Positions 43,301-51,852 of a DNA stretch of 64,000 nucleotides are shown one piece after another. Source of the stretch: Microbacterium profundi (GTDB taxonomy: Bacteria > Actinomycetota > Actinomycetes > Actinomycetales > Microbacteriaceae); NCBI RefSeq assembly GCF_000763375.1, contig NZ_JPSY01000004.1, positions 1 through 64,000 on the forward strand, written 5' to 3'. Position 1 is the stretch's first letter, and each line of letters opens with the position of its first letter. Both the position numbers and the translations under genes were made by a program. Below the pieces are notes generated by a model that had not been told where the DNA came from, did not search any database, and worked only from the letters and a program-made list of their open reading frames with translations.

Positions 43301-43904
43301 CTCGGATGCGTTCGGCCCTTTGACCGCAGAGCTGCGCCGAGCTGAAGCCAACCATCATGACCTGGCCAGCGTGCTCCCGCGTCTTGTCCGTGCACGCGGC
43401 TTTGGGGATGCGGACGACATCGCTGCGGTCATCCGTCACCGACTGATAGCGGCGACTGCTCAGCCCGCTGGATCGGGGCGTTCACGGAAAGTGGCCAGGC
43501 TCATTGCCGGGCTCGTGCCCGAAGCGATGGGGTCGGTCGCTGATGACATGCGTCAGGCGCTCGATGAACGTCGTGACCTCATCACGCAGCGAGCCGACGC
43601 AGTGCTCGGCAAAGCCATCGCAGATGATGCGCGATGGATCGCGTCACTCGGTGAAGCTCCCGCTACTGCATCGGGGCGTGAGAGGTGGCAGTTGGCGGCG
43701 CGGACGATCGCCGCGTATCGCGACCGATACGCCGTCACGACGCCGAGCCCGCTTGGGCTCCGACCCGAAGCCACGGCGCAGCGAATCGATCACGCAAGGG
43801 CCGAAGCAGCACTCACCGAGATCCGCCGTTTGAGCGCCGCGGCCAAGGTTGTGCAGTCCCATCGTGAGCCGTCTGAGCGGACTTCGGAGGGGCGGGTGCT
43901 CTGA
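40347..43904 (+). CDS. traA: MobF-type relaxase-helicase (TraA/TrwC-like)
   Basis: About 1,185 residues from GTG 40347 (TVSMRVMSAGDGYKYLLRTV is the usual N-terminus; frames starting at 40308 or 40326 are alternatives). Relaxase features: a Tyr pair at 37-38 and the His triad DPHLHTHVVIGN around 221-232. The helicase has Walker A VGPAGAGKTTAMNA near 554, VIVDEASLAGT, LLVGDYAQLQAVDAGG and the late motif YVAMTRGRD. It nicks at oriT and unwinds the transferred strand. It is intact, with oriT expected in the short gap upstream or nearby. Confidence 0.95.
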   Translation: MTVSMRVMSAGDGYKYLLRTVAAGDGDRDLSTPLTRYYNADGTPPGRWMGSGLTALGSGQIHEGDEVTEAQLQLLIGMGRDPVTGEPLGRAYPAYKSAAEWVGERVSALDPGLGPTARARAVAAIEEEESERGTRRAVAGYDFTFSVPKSASVLWAVADAGTQSLVVNAHHAAVAEVVAFMEREVAATRAGATPGDGAVAQVEVRGLIATAYDHYDSRSGDPHLHTHVVIGNKVQTVLDNKWRSLDGRPLHAATVALSEFHEAVFADHLTRLFGVEWETRERGRDRNAAWAIAKVPEQLVSEFSSRSRHIDEEKDRLIATYVEKHGRQPSSTTIIKLRAQATLATRPEKEIHSLADLAAQWRQRAGKILGVDATVWAREVTANNAPLLLRADDVPLDVVRGLGQSVVTVVGEKRSTWRRWNLTAEAARQTMRYRFASTRDREAIIGMVVDAAEAVSIRLTPPELASSPAVFRRSDETSVFRPKNSTVFSSGELLDAEERLLQLAHTTTGPTVSLETVERITRKPDREGLVLGEDQASALTKIAVSGRVVDLLVGPAGAGKTTAMNALRRAWEKEHGQGSVVGLAPSSSAAHVLAEDLGIATENTAKWWQSHLQADVGIQPGQLVIVDEASLAGTLSLDRIAQLAAQAGAKMLLVGDYAQLQAVDAGGAFGLLTHDRDEVPELVDVHRFTHDWEKRASLDLRHGHTEVIDTYEAHDRSVAGDTESMIDAAYAAWRTDLVAGLATVLVSDSNESVTTLNNRARTDLILDGTVHGIRESELHDGNYAACGDIVITRRNDRRLLAGRGWVRNGDRWNVVDVRRDGSMLVRRAGSSWGTSVLLPADYVAEHVELGYAVTSFRAQGLTTDTAHVLVDSTMTRETLYVAMTRGRDANIVYVAVDTPDTSHDGPHPGQNDEVTGRSVLGGVLQHVGAELSAHETIAVEQEVWGTIAQLAAEYETIAAAAQRDRWAALVRASGLTTEEMDEVIGSDAFGPLTAELRRAEANHHDLASVLPRLVRARGFGDADDIAAVIRHRLIAATAQPAGSGRSRKVARLIAGLVPEAMGSVADDMRQALDERRDLITQRADAVLGKAIADDARWIASLGEAPATASGRERWQLAARTIAAYRDRYAVTTPSPLGLRPEATAQRIDHARAEAALTEIRRLSAAAKVVQSHREPSERTSEGRVL

Positions 43905-43969
43905 CCGCTGCCCAGTCGCGCCGGTACACGCTCGTACCGCCAAGAAGCCGCGCTGAGGAAGATGGGCGA

Positions 43970-44974
43970 TTACAGGCCGCGTGAATCGGGTGAGCGACGA
44001 TCACACGCTGCAGCGATGCGAAATGCTCGTGATAGCTCCGCGTTGCGGTCGTTGCTCTTGTCGTCGTCAGCGAGTCGAAGAACGTCTCCGGAACCTGTGA
44101 GCAAACGGGCGCGTCTGTCTTGAATAAGGATGTTGGAGCCATAGCTGGCGGCACTCGTCACGGGCCCCGGAACCGCACCGACTGAGCGCCCAAGCTCCAC
44201 CGCTTCGTCGGCGACACGCAGCGATCCTGACCGCGCCCCCGCCTCAACGATCACCGTCGTCGAGGAGAGCGCGGCCATAATCCGGCCACGATCGAGAAAG
44301 CGCTGCCGCGTTGGTGCAACACCCGGTGCAACCTCAGAAACGAGGAGACCTCGTTGCTCAATACGCGCAAACAGATCCGCGTGTCCAGCAGGGTATGCGC
44401 GATCGACCCCACCCGCGAGGACTGCAATCGTTCTTCCACCGGTCGCCAATGCCGACCGGTGTGCGACTGCTTCGATACCGTAGGCACCGCCAGCGACAAC
44501 GACACAGCCACTGAGCGCGAGGTCACTGGCGAGTTCAATCGCCATGTGGTCCCCATACGCGGTGGAGGCGCGCGCACCGGTCAGCGTGATGCGGTCGGCG
44601 AGAGGCTTGGCCAGCAGCGCAGTCTCGCCACGCGTCCAAAGTGCATATGGTGTGCGTGCTCCGAGATCGTTGAGGGCGACTGGCCAATCCTTCTCACCCG
44701 GAATCAGGACCCGGAGGCCTTGTCGCTCGAAGGTCGCCATCTGTGTGACCAAGGCATCGGCGTTGCTCACAGTGTGTAAGCGTTCGCGCCATACTGCTGC
44801 TGCGATTTGGTCGAGGCCGGGCACCGCGCCGTCAGCATCAGCGAGGCGGAGCAGTTCTACGGCACCGACTCGGCCAAGGAGACGACCGGTCGACGGATCA
44901 TTCGGTGCAGCCACGAGCGAGAGAACGGTTCGCGCGCTCCGCTCGTCGTGTCCGAGGGAAGAGAGGGAAGTCAT
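43970..44974 (-). CDS. DprA/Smf-like protein carried by the element
   Basis: 334 residues. A Rossmann-like DprA fold with LADRITLTGARASTAYGDHM, VVVAGGAYGIEAVAHRSALA, IAVLAGGVDRAYPAGHADLF, and VIVEAGARSGSLRVADEAVE. It differs from chromosomal DprA in having Thr-Gly-Ala-Arg in place of the common Gly-Ser-Arg segment. Housekeeping DprA loads RecA on incoming single-stranded DNA; an element-borne copy may protect or process transferred DNA. It is convergent with traA across 65 bp. Confidence 0.88.
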   Translation of the reverse strand: MTSLSSLGHDERSARTVLSLVAAPNDPSTGRLLGRVGAVELLRLADADGAVPGLDQIAAAVWRERLHTVSNADALVTQMATFERQGLRVLIPGEKDWPVALNDLGARTPYALWTRGETALLAKPLADRITLTGARASTAYGDHMAIELASDLALSGCVVVAGGAYGIEAVAHRSALATGGRTIAVLAGGVDRAYPAGHADLFARIEQRGLLVSEVAPGVAPTRQRFLDRGRIMAALSSTTVIVEAGARSGSLRVADEAVELGRSVGAVPGPVTSAASYGSNILIQDRRARLLTGSGDVLRLADDDKSNDRNAELSRAFRIAAACDRRSPDSRGL

Positions 44975-45028
44975 CGTAGGGCTCCTTCACAGCAGTCATC
45001 ACCGTGAAGGTGCACAGATCCGCCCCGA

Positions 45029-46449
45029 AGTGCCTCATGTCAATATGCCCGCGAGATCTTCTCCGTGCCTCAGTTGAGAATGCCCGCGAAATCCGAGGGT
45101 CAGTTCAGCTCGCTTTGCGGAGTGTGACGCCGCGTGCGGTATCGGGGAGTGGTTTCGCGAGGGTGGCTTCGAGGTCCAGGGTTGCGCGCTTGGCGATCGC
45201 GACGAGCCGGTCCTGAAGGGACTGGATGCGGCGGGCGAGCTCGGCCGGGTTGAGCTTGTCGCGATACTCGAGCAACTCGCGTTCCTGGACGGGCGAGAGG
45301 ACACCGGCATCGAGGAGCCGCTGGAACGGTGTTCTCGGCTTGTCATAGATGCGGCAGCGGCGGCCGATCTTGTCGGTCTTCCAGTCGATGGGCTTCTTCG
45401 TCGGGGTGAAGTAGTTCAACCGGTCGTTCACGACGGGCCAGAGCCGGTTCAAGACCATGAGTGCGTCAGCGTTCTCGTAGCGCCAGTAGAAGCCGTAGCG
45501 GCGGACGAGGTGGTTGTTCTTGGACTCGATCGTAGCCTGGTCATTCTTCTTGTAGGGCCTGGACCGGGTGAAGAAGATCTTGCGGTTCGCAGCCCAATCG
45601 ATCACGTCGTAGTTGATGAACTCGCCACCGTTGTCGAAGTCCAGCCCGGTGACCTCGAACGGGATCGTCTCGACGGCGAGAGTGAGCGCGGCGAGGATGT
45701 GGACGTGGGCGTTATTGCGCGTCGAGCGCGTGAACGTCCGCCCCGTGCGCATATCTGTCAGGTTCAGTGTCCGGCAGAACTCGCCTTTCAGTGTCGGCCC
45801 GCAGTGCGCGACCGTGTCGCCCTCGAAGAACCCCGGCGTATCTTCGACCTCATCACCGGCCTTGCGGACGGTGATCGAGTTCCGCAGCAGCGGCGACGGT
45901 TTCGTCGTCGAAATGCCCCGCAACGAGTCTTTCGCCTTCGCCGGCGCGAGGTAGCGGTCGATCGTCGCCGCCGACATTCCCAGCAGTTCCTCCCGAACCT
46001 CGGCCGAGTAGCGGCTCCTCCCGAATACGAGCTCGCCATGGCGCTCCAGCGCGGCCAGGAGAATCTCCATCACGGCCGCGAGATACTTCCCGCACTGCCC
46101 GCCGCTGAACGCCCACACCCGCTGCAGCGTCTTCGTCGCGTCATACGAGAACTTCCGCGGCCTCGGCGCCCGCGACTTCCTCACCGACCGCGGGCCCGGC
46201 TTCGCCGCTGCGGACAGACGACGCCTGGCATTATCGCGCGACCAGCCCGTCACCGCGACGACCTCGTCAAGCAACCCACCGCGAACCCTCTTCGACGCCC
46301 GCGCATACGCGCGAGCATACTTCTGCGTGATCTCGACCCGAGTGGCCACACTCAACTCACATCCCATGCCCCATCATCACGCCCCCACGAATTTCGCGGG
46401 CATTCTCACGTGAGGCACGACTCGCGCTTCGCGGGCACTTTAAGTGAGT
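45029..46449 (-). mobile_element. rve-type insertion sequence with iterated terminal repeats
   Basis: Each end carries the motif GTGCCTCA...GAGAATGCCCGCGAAAT plus a second related unit: left units near 45029-45057 and 45065-45093, right units (complement) near 46388-46415 and 46422-46449. One transposase gene fills the interior. Limits are approximate. Confidence 0.7.
45105..46367 (-). CDS. rve-domain transposase (single-ORF IS)
   Basis: 420 residues. N-terminal HTH-like region (EITQKYARAYARASKRVRGG), middle linker, then the DDE integrase core: PGFFEGDTVAHCGPTLKGEF, VTGLDFDNGGEFINYDVIDW and KNDQATIESKNNHLVRRYGF. A C-terminal helical region follows. I recognise the type as an integrase-core transposase related to the IS481/ISNCY assortment but cannot name the family firmly. 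Apparently intact. Confidence 0.85.
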   Translation of the reverse strand: MGCELSVATRVEITQKYARAYARASKRVRGGLLDEVVAVTGWSRDNARRRLSAAAKPGPRSVRKSRAPRPRKFSYDATKTLQRVWAFSGGQCGKYLAAVMEILLAALERHGELVFGRSRYSAEVREELLGMSAATIDRYLAPAKAKDSLRGISTTKPSPLLRNSITVRKAGDEVEDTPGFFEGDTVAHCGPTLKGEFCRTLNLTDMRTGRTFTRSTRNNAHVHILAALTLAVETIPFEVTGLDFDNGGEFINYDVIDWAANRKIFFTRSRPYKKNDQATIESKNNHLVRRYGFYWRYENADALMVLNRLWPVVNDRLNYFTPTKKPIDWKTDKIGRRCRIYDKPRTPFQRLLDAGVLSPVQERELLEYRDKLNPAELARRIQSLQDRLVAIAKRATLDLEATLAKPLPDTARGVTLRKAS

Positions 46450-46598
46450 CTCGTCGCGCCCTTTCCTATGTCGTTGGTTCGGCGTACCCTTGGCAACAGG
46501 CGACACACTCAATGTTCGCCATCGCCCGCGCGATGGCATGACGGCCCAGGGCAGTCCTCCAAGGTTCAACGTTGCCGAGCCACGAGAGGACCGTTGTT

Positions 46599-46946
46599 TT
46601 GCTTCGAATCATCTGGGTTATCAGCATCCACCTCCGCAACTTCATGCGCAGGTACATGCCCACGAACATCCTGCTCGACGTGATTCGCACCCGCCGCGGG
46701 CTCAAGTGGGGCGTGCCTGCGATGCTTCTCGCCGTCCCGTATCTCTTCGCCGCGAGCATCTGCACAGCTCTGATCGACGGGGGAGCGTCCCGCTGGCTCT
46801 ACGTCGTTGCCCTTGTCTGCATCTGGAACGCGCTCAAGTTCATCGTGATCGGGCCGGTCTCAGCCGTGATCCTTCTTAGGGCAAGGAATGCGGAGCGCCG
46901 GAGCAGGCGACGTCAGCCACGCACAACCAGTGCACAATGGGCGTGA
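46599..46946 (+). CDS. Small membrane protein conserved in actinobacterial elements
   Basis: About 115 residues from TTG 46599, which has GAGAGGA 8 bases upstream. It reads LRIIWVISIHLRNFMRRYMP then IRTRRGLKWGVPAMLLAVPY, two hydrophobic segments and a basic tail. I recall similar proteins, sometimes mislabelled sulfate permease, beside relaxase genes in actinobacterial conjugative elements. Function unknown. Confidence 0.7.
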   Translation: MLRIIWVISIHLRNFMRRYMPTNILLDVIRTRRGLKWGVPAMLLAVPYLFAASICTALIDGGASRWLYVVALVCIWNALKFIVIGPVSAVILLRARNAERRSRRRQPRTTSAQWA

Positions 46947-47071
46947 AGGGCGACGGGCGCACCAAGAGGATGGCAACCACCGACACATGCATCCGGTGGT
47001 TGCTGATGGCGCAGAACAGCGGCCGTTAGGGGATCTCGGGGCTTCCTAGCGTATTGCTGGCGCTTCTACGA

Positions 47072-48477
47072 GGGTGACGTCCCGTGGAGTGGTGGAGATT
47101 CCGATGAGGTCGCCTGCGTCGTAGACGTGGGTGAGCCATCGTGCGATGGTCAGTGAGAACTGTCTAGGAATCTCAACGTAAGGACACAAAGCACGATGGC
47201 TCTTGACCAGTCTGTCCTCCTCGAGCTCCTCGGGGAACTGAAACTCACCGATGTCACCGACCGGATCCGGGTCGCGACCGAAACGCTCTATCAGGAGCTG
47301 ATCGATGCGGAAGCGGCCGCGTTCATCGGCGCCGGACCGTTCGAACGAACTCCGGAACGAACAACGCAACGCAACGGCACTCGCCCGCGAACTCTGACTA
47401 CGACCGCGGGGGAACTGGATCTGCGGATCCCGAAGCTTCGACAGGGGGCATTCTTCCCGTCGTTGTTGGAACGACGCCGCCGCGTCGATCAGGCCCTGTT
47501 CGCGGTCGTGATGGAGGCCTATGTTCACGGCGTCTCAACGAGGAAGGTCGATGACCTTGTGAAGGCGCTCGGCGCGGACACCGGCATCTCGAAGTCCGAG
47601 ATGTCACGAGTCTGCGCGAACCTTGACGAGGACGTTGCGGCATTCCGTGACCGGCCACTGGCCGACACCGCGTACCCGTATGTGTTCCTCGACGCGACTC
47701 ACTGCAAAGCCCGCGTCGGCCGGCGGGTCGAGTCCCAGGCCGTTGTCGTCGCGATCGGTGTCGCCGCGGACGGGCGGCGCGAGGTCCTGGGCTTCGAGGT
47801 CGGAGAGACCGAATCGCAGCCGTTCTGGACCAGCTTCCTGCGCTCGTTGAAGACCCGCGGTCTCGGCGGGGTGAAGCTCGTCATCAGCGACGCTCACACT
47901 GGTCTGATCTCCGCGATCGAGACCGTCTTCGCTGGCTCCGCATGGCAGCGTTGTCGAGTGCACTTCATGCGCAACGTGCTCTCGAATGTTCCGAAAACAT
48001 CAGGACCGATGGTCGCGTCCATCATCCGCACGATCTTCGCGCAGTCGGACACCGAGCACGTCTTCGCGCAGTTCCACGAGGTCGTGCGCATGCTGACACG
48101 GTCACACCCAAAGATCGCGGACATGCTCGAAGACGCGAAGAATGACATCCTCGCGTTCTGCGGGTTCCCGCAGCAGCACTGGCGACAGATCTGGTCCACG
48201 AACCCTTTGGAACGCGTCAACAAAGAGATCAAACGCCGCACCGACGTCGTCGGCACGCTCCCGAACCCCGCCGCGCTCCTGCGCCTGGCGGGCCACGTCC
48301 TGATCGAGCAGCACGATGAATGGGACGGCGCCGACCGCCGCTACTTCTCCGAGCACTCCATGAAACTCCTCACCACCACCGACGAGGAGGTGGCGACCCC
48401 GGAACTCAACGCGGCATAATCAAACCAGCTGGCCCGCACGGTGTCGAGAAACTCCACCACGCAGCGGGACGTCACCC
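47072..48477 (+). mobile_element. IS256-family insertion sequence, copy 2
   Basis: About 1,406 bp with ends GGGTGACGTCCCGTGGAGTG (left) and, as complement, GGGTGACGTCCCGCTGCGTG (right). The flanking octamers do not match. It lies 91 bp left of the right att core, in the same orientation as copy 1. Confidence 0.85.
47196..48419 (+). CDS. IS256-family transposase, copy 2
   Basis: 407 residues, colinear with copy 1. DDE context YPYVFLDATHCKARVG, LVISDAHTGL and NPLERVNKEIKRRTD. One notable difference is His for Tyr after the first Asp (DATHCK). Many silent differences from copy 1 suggest separate acquisition rather than recent local transposition. Apparently intact. Confidence 0.95.
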   Translation: MALDQSVLLELLGELKLTDVTDRIRVATETLYQELIDAEAAAFIGAGPFERTPERTTQRNGTRPRTLTTTAGELDLRIPKLRQGAFFPSLLERRRRVDQALFAVVMEAYVHGVSTRKVDDLVKALGADTGISKSEMSRVCANLDEDVAAFRDRPLADTAYPYVFLDATHCKARVGRRVESQAVVVAIGVAADGRREVLGFEVGETESQPFWTSFLRSLKTRGLGGVKLVISDAHTGLISAIETVFAGSAWQRCRVHFMRNVLSNVPKTSGPMVASIIRTIFAQSDTEHVFAQFHEVVRMLTRSHPKIADMLEDAKNDILAFCGFPQQHWRQIWSTNPLERVNKEIKRRTDVVGTLPNPAALLRLAGHVLIEQHDEWDGADRRYFSEHSMKLLTTTDEEVATPELNAA

Positions 48478-48567
48478 GCATGGAAACCGTGCATCTCGTG
48501 ACGTGCTCTGCATGACCTGAGCCGCAGAACTACGCGGGACTGTCGTCAGATCGAGAGGTTGGGACGC

Positions 48568-48600
48568 CTGGGGGTCAAGGGGTCGCAGGTTCAAATCCTG
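48568..48600 (+). other. attR core: 33-bp direct repeat of the tRNA-Pro 3' half
   Basis: Exact copy of 23460-23492. It begins in the anticodon loop and covers the T-arm; the acceptor end follows with two changes (GCAGCCCC for TCAGCCCG). Only the tRNA 3' half is present, as expected for the distal att site of an element integrated in a tRNA gene. Confidence 0.85.
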
Positions 48601-48613
48601 GCAGCCCCACAGA

Positions 48614-48656
48614 AAATCCCTGATTAGAAGGAATTTTTATCAGGAATTTGTTGTTT
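48614..48656 (+). terminator. Copy of the tRNA-Pro terminator after attR
   Basis: Stem 48614-48624 with 48639-48649 (one mismatch), followed by GTTGTTT. It matches the terminator at 23506, showing that the similarity between the two ends extends well past the att core. Confidence 0.65.
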
Positions 48657-48673
48657 CCGGAAGCCGGATTTTT

Positions 48674-48778
48674 TGGTCCCCTCCTGGTCCCCCTCGTGCT
48701 TTCGGCAAAGTGAGGCTGTGGATAACGGAACGCCGTGCGAAGCCCTCCCTGTGGATAAGGGGGCCAAAAGGGGACCAG
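48674..48778. repeat. Candidate integrase arm-type sites repeated right of attR
   Basis: TGGTCCCC occurs twice at 48674-48692 and its complement-type partner GGGGGCCAAAAGGGGACCAG is at 48759-48778, the same arrangement and spacing as at 23566-23670. No integrase gene follows. Confidence 0.5.
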
Positions 48779-48954
48779 AACCGCTCCCAGCGTGGTCCTC
48801 GATGCCTGATACGGCAGTCGAGTCCTAGCAGTTCCGACTAGCAGCATTGAAGCGGCTGGCCTCACGGCACGACCGATGCTCGCAATCCCCGGCAGGTTGT
48901 GGATGTAAACCCCAGATCCGACACGTTCAGGCCCTCTCGTCTTGCTGCGCATGG
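48779..48954. other. Unassigned stretch between the att region and nuoN
   Basis: 176 bp with no recognisable gene. Where the left element end would continue into the int 3' end, the similarity stops here, so the second integrase is absent. Confidence 0.5.
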
Positions 48955-50364
48955 TCAGATCAGGCTTGGAGCGATCGCCACGGCGACGAAACCTGACAAG
49001 AGTACGGCTGCCGCGAGTACCAGCGCGGTCGCCTGTACGCTCGTGGGGGCCGCCGGGAAGGCCGGTCCTGACCTGCCCTCTGGCGCGGCGCGGAAGGGGC
49101 CGGTGAAAAGGCGAAGGTAGTAGAAGAGACTGACCACCGTATTGATCGCTGCGACGACGACGAGCCAGACGAGTCCGCCATCCCACGTCGACGTGAACAC
49201 GGCGAGTTTGCCGAAGAAGACAGCGGTGGGCGGGGTTCCCACCAGGCTGAGCGCGCCGATAGCCAGCGTTGCGGTCAGCCATGGATGCCGGCGTGCGGCA
49301 CCGGCGAAGTCGTCGATATGCTCGCGTCCGGGAAGCGCAGTGAAGGCGGCGAAGACTGTCAGGTTCGAGATGCTGTACAGCACCAAGTATGCGAGCAGAC
49401 TCGCAGGAGCAGTGGGGGCCGCGCCGATGACCGCGATCGGCATGAGCAGATATCCGACCTGACTCACGGTGGACCAGCCCATCAGGCGGCGCACGTTGCG
49501 CTGTGCCAGCGCGGCAAGATTTCCCACGGTCATGCTCAGTGCCGCGAGCACTCCGATGAGGAGGGGAACGTCGATGCTCGACGGCATCACGGTCACCACA
49601 CGGGCGATGGCAACGAGGGCGCCGATTTTGGGGACTGTTGTTAAGAACGCGCCGACAGCCGTGCCTGCGGCTTCGGTGGCGTCGGGCACCCAGAAATGCC
49701 CCGGCACCCCTCCTGCCTTGAAGAGGAGTCCAATGATGGTCGCAACGACACCCAAGACGACCGCAGCGGTCGGGGCTGCCGCGAGGGCGGTGTTCATGGT
49801 CGCGTAGCTACTCGTGCCTGCGAGGCTGGTCAAAAGTGCCACTCCCGCGAGCAGAAGGACACCGAACAGCGCCCCCATCAGATACGTCTTCAGAGTCGCT
49901 TCGGCGGCGTGGGCAGTACGTCTGATCCCGATGAGCGCGTACAGCGGGATGCTCGTGAGAAGGAACGCCGCGATGAGGACGAGCAGGTCTGTCGCTCCGC
50001 CCATCACGACGGTGCCGAGGGTGGCCAGGAGGAGGAGCGTGTACGTTTCGCTTTCCCTGGGGGAGCCGCGGAAGTCGCGCCGTCCAATCAGGACCACGAC
50101 CACCGTGCACAGGGGAGCGAGTACGCGCACGAGCGTTGTCGGGGTGTCGATGGCGTAGGTTCCCTCGAAGATCGCACCCCCCGTCTGACCGGCAGCTCCC
50201 GCGGCGATGCCCGCACTGACGACGAGCGCCCCGAGGGTGAACCAACGGATGATGACCTGACCTCGGCGTGGCAGGAAGCTGCCGCCGAGCAGAGCGATCA
50301 CCGCGGCGGCGAGGAGCACCGCTTCGGGGATCAGCGCGGAATAGTTCATAGACATCGATGTCAC
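48955..50364 (-). CDS. nuoN: NuoN-like antiporter subunit of a complex I-related membrane module
   Basis: 469 residues, about 13-14 TM segments, Mrp-type antiporter fold. The TM7 and TM8 lysines are kept (GLLFKAGGVPGHFWVPDATE and LTTVPKIGALVAI). The glutamate normally found in the TM5 sequence (GLExLSLPLY) appears replaced by Leu here (AFLLTSIPLYALIG), judged by eye. The GTG start overlaps the nuoM stop (GTGA). Last gene of the leftward operon. In canonical complex I this subunit pumps a proton per cycle. Confidence 0.9.
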   Translation of the reverse strand: MTSMSMNYSALIPEAVLLAAAVIALLGGSFLPRRGQVIIRWFTLGALVVSAGIAAGAAGQTGGAIFEGTYAIDTPTTLVRVLAPLCTVVVVLIGRRDFRGSPRESETYTLLLLATLGTVVMGGATDLLVLIAAFLLTSIPLYALIGIRRTAHAAEATLKTYLMGALFGVLLLAGVALLTSLAGTSSYATMNTALAAAPTAAVVLGVVATIIGLLFKAGGVPGHFWVPDATEAAGTAVGAFLTTVPKIGALVAIARVVTVMPSSIDVPLLIGVLAALSMTVGNLAALAQRNVRRLMGWSTVSQVGYLLMPIAVIGAAPTAPASLLAYLVLYSISNLTVFAAFTALPGREHIDDFAGAARRHPWLTATLAIGALSLVGTPPTAVFFGKLAVFTSTWDGGLVWLVVVAAINTVVSLFYYLRLFTGPFRAAPEGRSGPAFPAAPTSVQATALVLAAAVLLSGFVAVAIAPSLI

Positions 50365-51848
50365 GGGCCGAGCACGCCTATCAGCTGGTCGGCCGCGGGG
50401 GCGATGAGTTCGATCAGTGGGCCGGGGAAGATGCCGATGATCACGGACAGCCCCAGAAGCACAACGAGTGGGACGATCTCACGGGGCCGGAGGTCATCGA
50501 ATCCGGGCGATAGGCCGGTGGTGGGGCCGGTGAAGACTCGTTGGAAGGCGCGCAAGAACAGCACGGCCACGATCAGAATGCCCGGTAGTGCCAGTGCTGC
50601 CCACAGCGTCGTGCCGATGCTGCCCGTGAAGATCTGGAACTCTGCGATGAATCCGCTGAAGCCGGGAAGGCCGAGGGAGGCGAACGCGGCGATGGCGAAG
50701 AAGCCCGCGAACCGCGGGGCGGGCGAGGCGAGTCCTCCGTAGCGGCGGAGATCGTAGCTGCCGGTGCGATCCCAGAACACTCCCGCGAGCAGAAACAGTG
50801 CGCCGGTGATTAGACCGTGCGACACCATCTGGATCACGGCGCCGGTGATTGCAAGGTGCTGCGCCTGTTCGCTGTCCTGGGACACGATTCCGGCGGCACC
50901 GACGGCGAGGATCACGTAGCCCATGTGGTTGATCGAGGTGAACGCGATCATCCGTTTCACGTCCGTCTGCGCCAGTGCGACGAGCGCGCCGTAGAGCACC
51001 GACACGATTCCCACCGCGACGATCACCCACGCGCCGGCCCTCCAGGCATCCGAAAGCATCGGCATCGCGATGCGCACGAAACCGTACGTGCCCATCTTCA
51101 ACATCACGGCGGCGAGCACGACGGACCCGATGCTCGGGGCATCGGTGTGGGCAGGGGGTAGCCAGGAGTGGAACGGGAACGTCGGGGTCTTGATCGCCAA
51201 GCCGACCACGATCGCGGTGAGAATGAGGCCACCGGTCACCGCGTTGCCCGTGAAAGCTCCCGCCTGGGACAGCTCGATCATGTCGAACGTGTGAGGGGAG
51301 GAGTTCAGGTAGAGCCCGATGAATCCCAGCAGCAGGGCCAGCGATCCCAGGAACGTGTACAGGAAGAACTTAAGTGCGGATCGGCGGGCGTTGCCGTGAC
51401 CCCATCCGGCGATGACGAAGTACATCCCCACGATCGACAGATCGAACCAGAGGAAGAACAAGATGAGGTCTTGGGCGGCGAAGAGCCCGAGGCACGTGGT
51501 CTGCAGGAACAAAAACAGCGCGGCCTGCGCGCGCGGTCGATCCTCAGTCCGGAGGGACCACACGGCGCTCGCGACGAAAATCACCCCGGTCAGCAGGAGC
51601 AGCGGGAGTGAGAATCCGTCGACGCCGATGTGATAGCTCGTGCCGACGCCCGGCATCCATGCCAGCTGCTCCTCCGCGACGAGGCCATCGCCGCTCGTTG
51701 GCCCGGCCACCGTGATGCCGGCGATCAGGGCCAGATCGACGAGGGTCGTGGTCAGCCACACCCAGCGTGCTGCGGCCGGCGTGATCTTTTTGAACACCGC
51801 GAGAAGGATGCCGGCCGCGACCGGCAAGAAGATGACAATGCTGAGCAC
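50361..51848 (-). CDS. nuoM: NuoM-like antiporter subunit
   Basis: 495 residues, about 14 TM segments. The central channel lysine is in GLAIKTPTFPFHSWLPPAHT, and KFFLYTFLGSLALLLG and KRMIAFTSINHMGYVILAVG are conserved. The TM5 glutamate of FWEL appears as Asp (FFLWFDLSIVGMYF), a conservative change. Length is normal. It overlaps nuoN by 4 bp and lies 4 bp from nuoL. Confidence 0.92.
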   Translation of the reverse strand: MLSIVIFLPVAAGILLAVFKKITPAAARWVWLTTTLVDLALIAGITVAGPTSGDGLVAEEQLAWMPGVGTSYHIGVDGFSLPLLLLTGVIFVASAVWSLRTEDRPRAQAALFLFLQTTCLGLFAAQDLILFFLWFDLSIVGMYFVIAGWGHGNARRSALKFFLYTFLGSLALLLGFIGLYLNSSPHTFDMIELSQAGAFTGNAVTGGLILTAIVVGLAIKTPTFPFHSWLPPAHTDAPSIGSVVLAAVMLKMGTYGFVRIAMPMLSDAWRAGAWVIVAVGIVSVLYGALVALAQTDVKRMIAFTSINHMGYVILAVGAAGIVSQDSEQAQHLAITGAVIQMVSHGLITGALFLLAGVFWDRTGSYDLRRYGGLASPAPRFAGFFAIAAFASLGLPGFSGFIAEFQIFTGSIGTTLWAALALPGILIVAVLFLRAFQRVFTGPTTGLSPGFDDLRPREIVPLVVLLGLSVIIGIFPGPLIELIAPAADQLIGVLGP

Positions 51849-51852
51849 GGGG

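Noticed and set aside
48575..49282. Leftward open frame of 235 codons over the right att region
   Set aside because: It is the reverse translation of tRNA 3' sequence, the terminator and the nuoN end (VGLPGFEPATP is a familiar tRNA-flank artefact).
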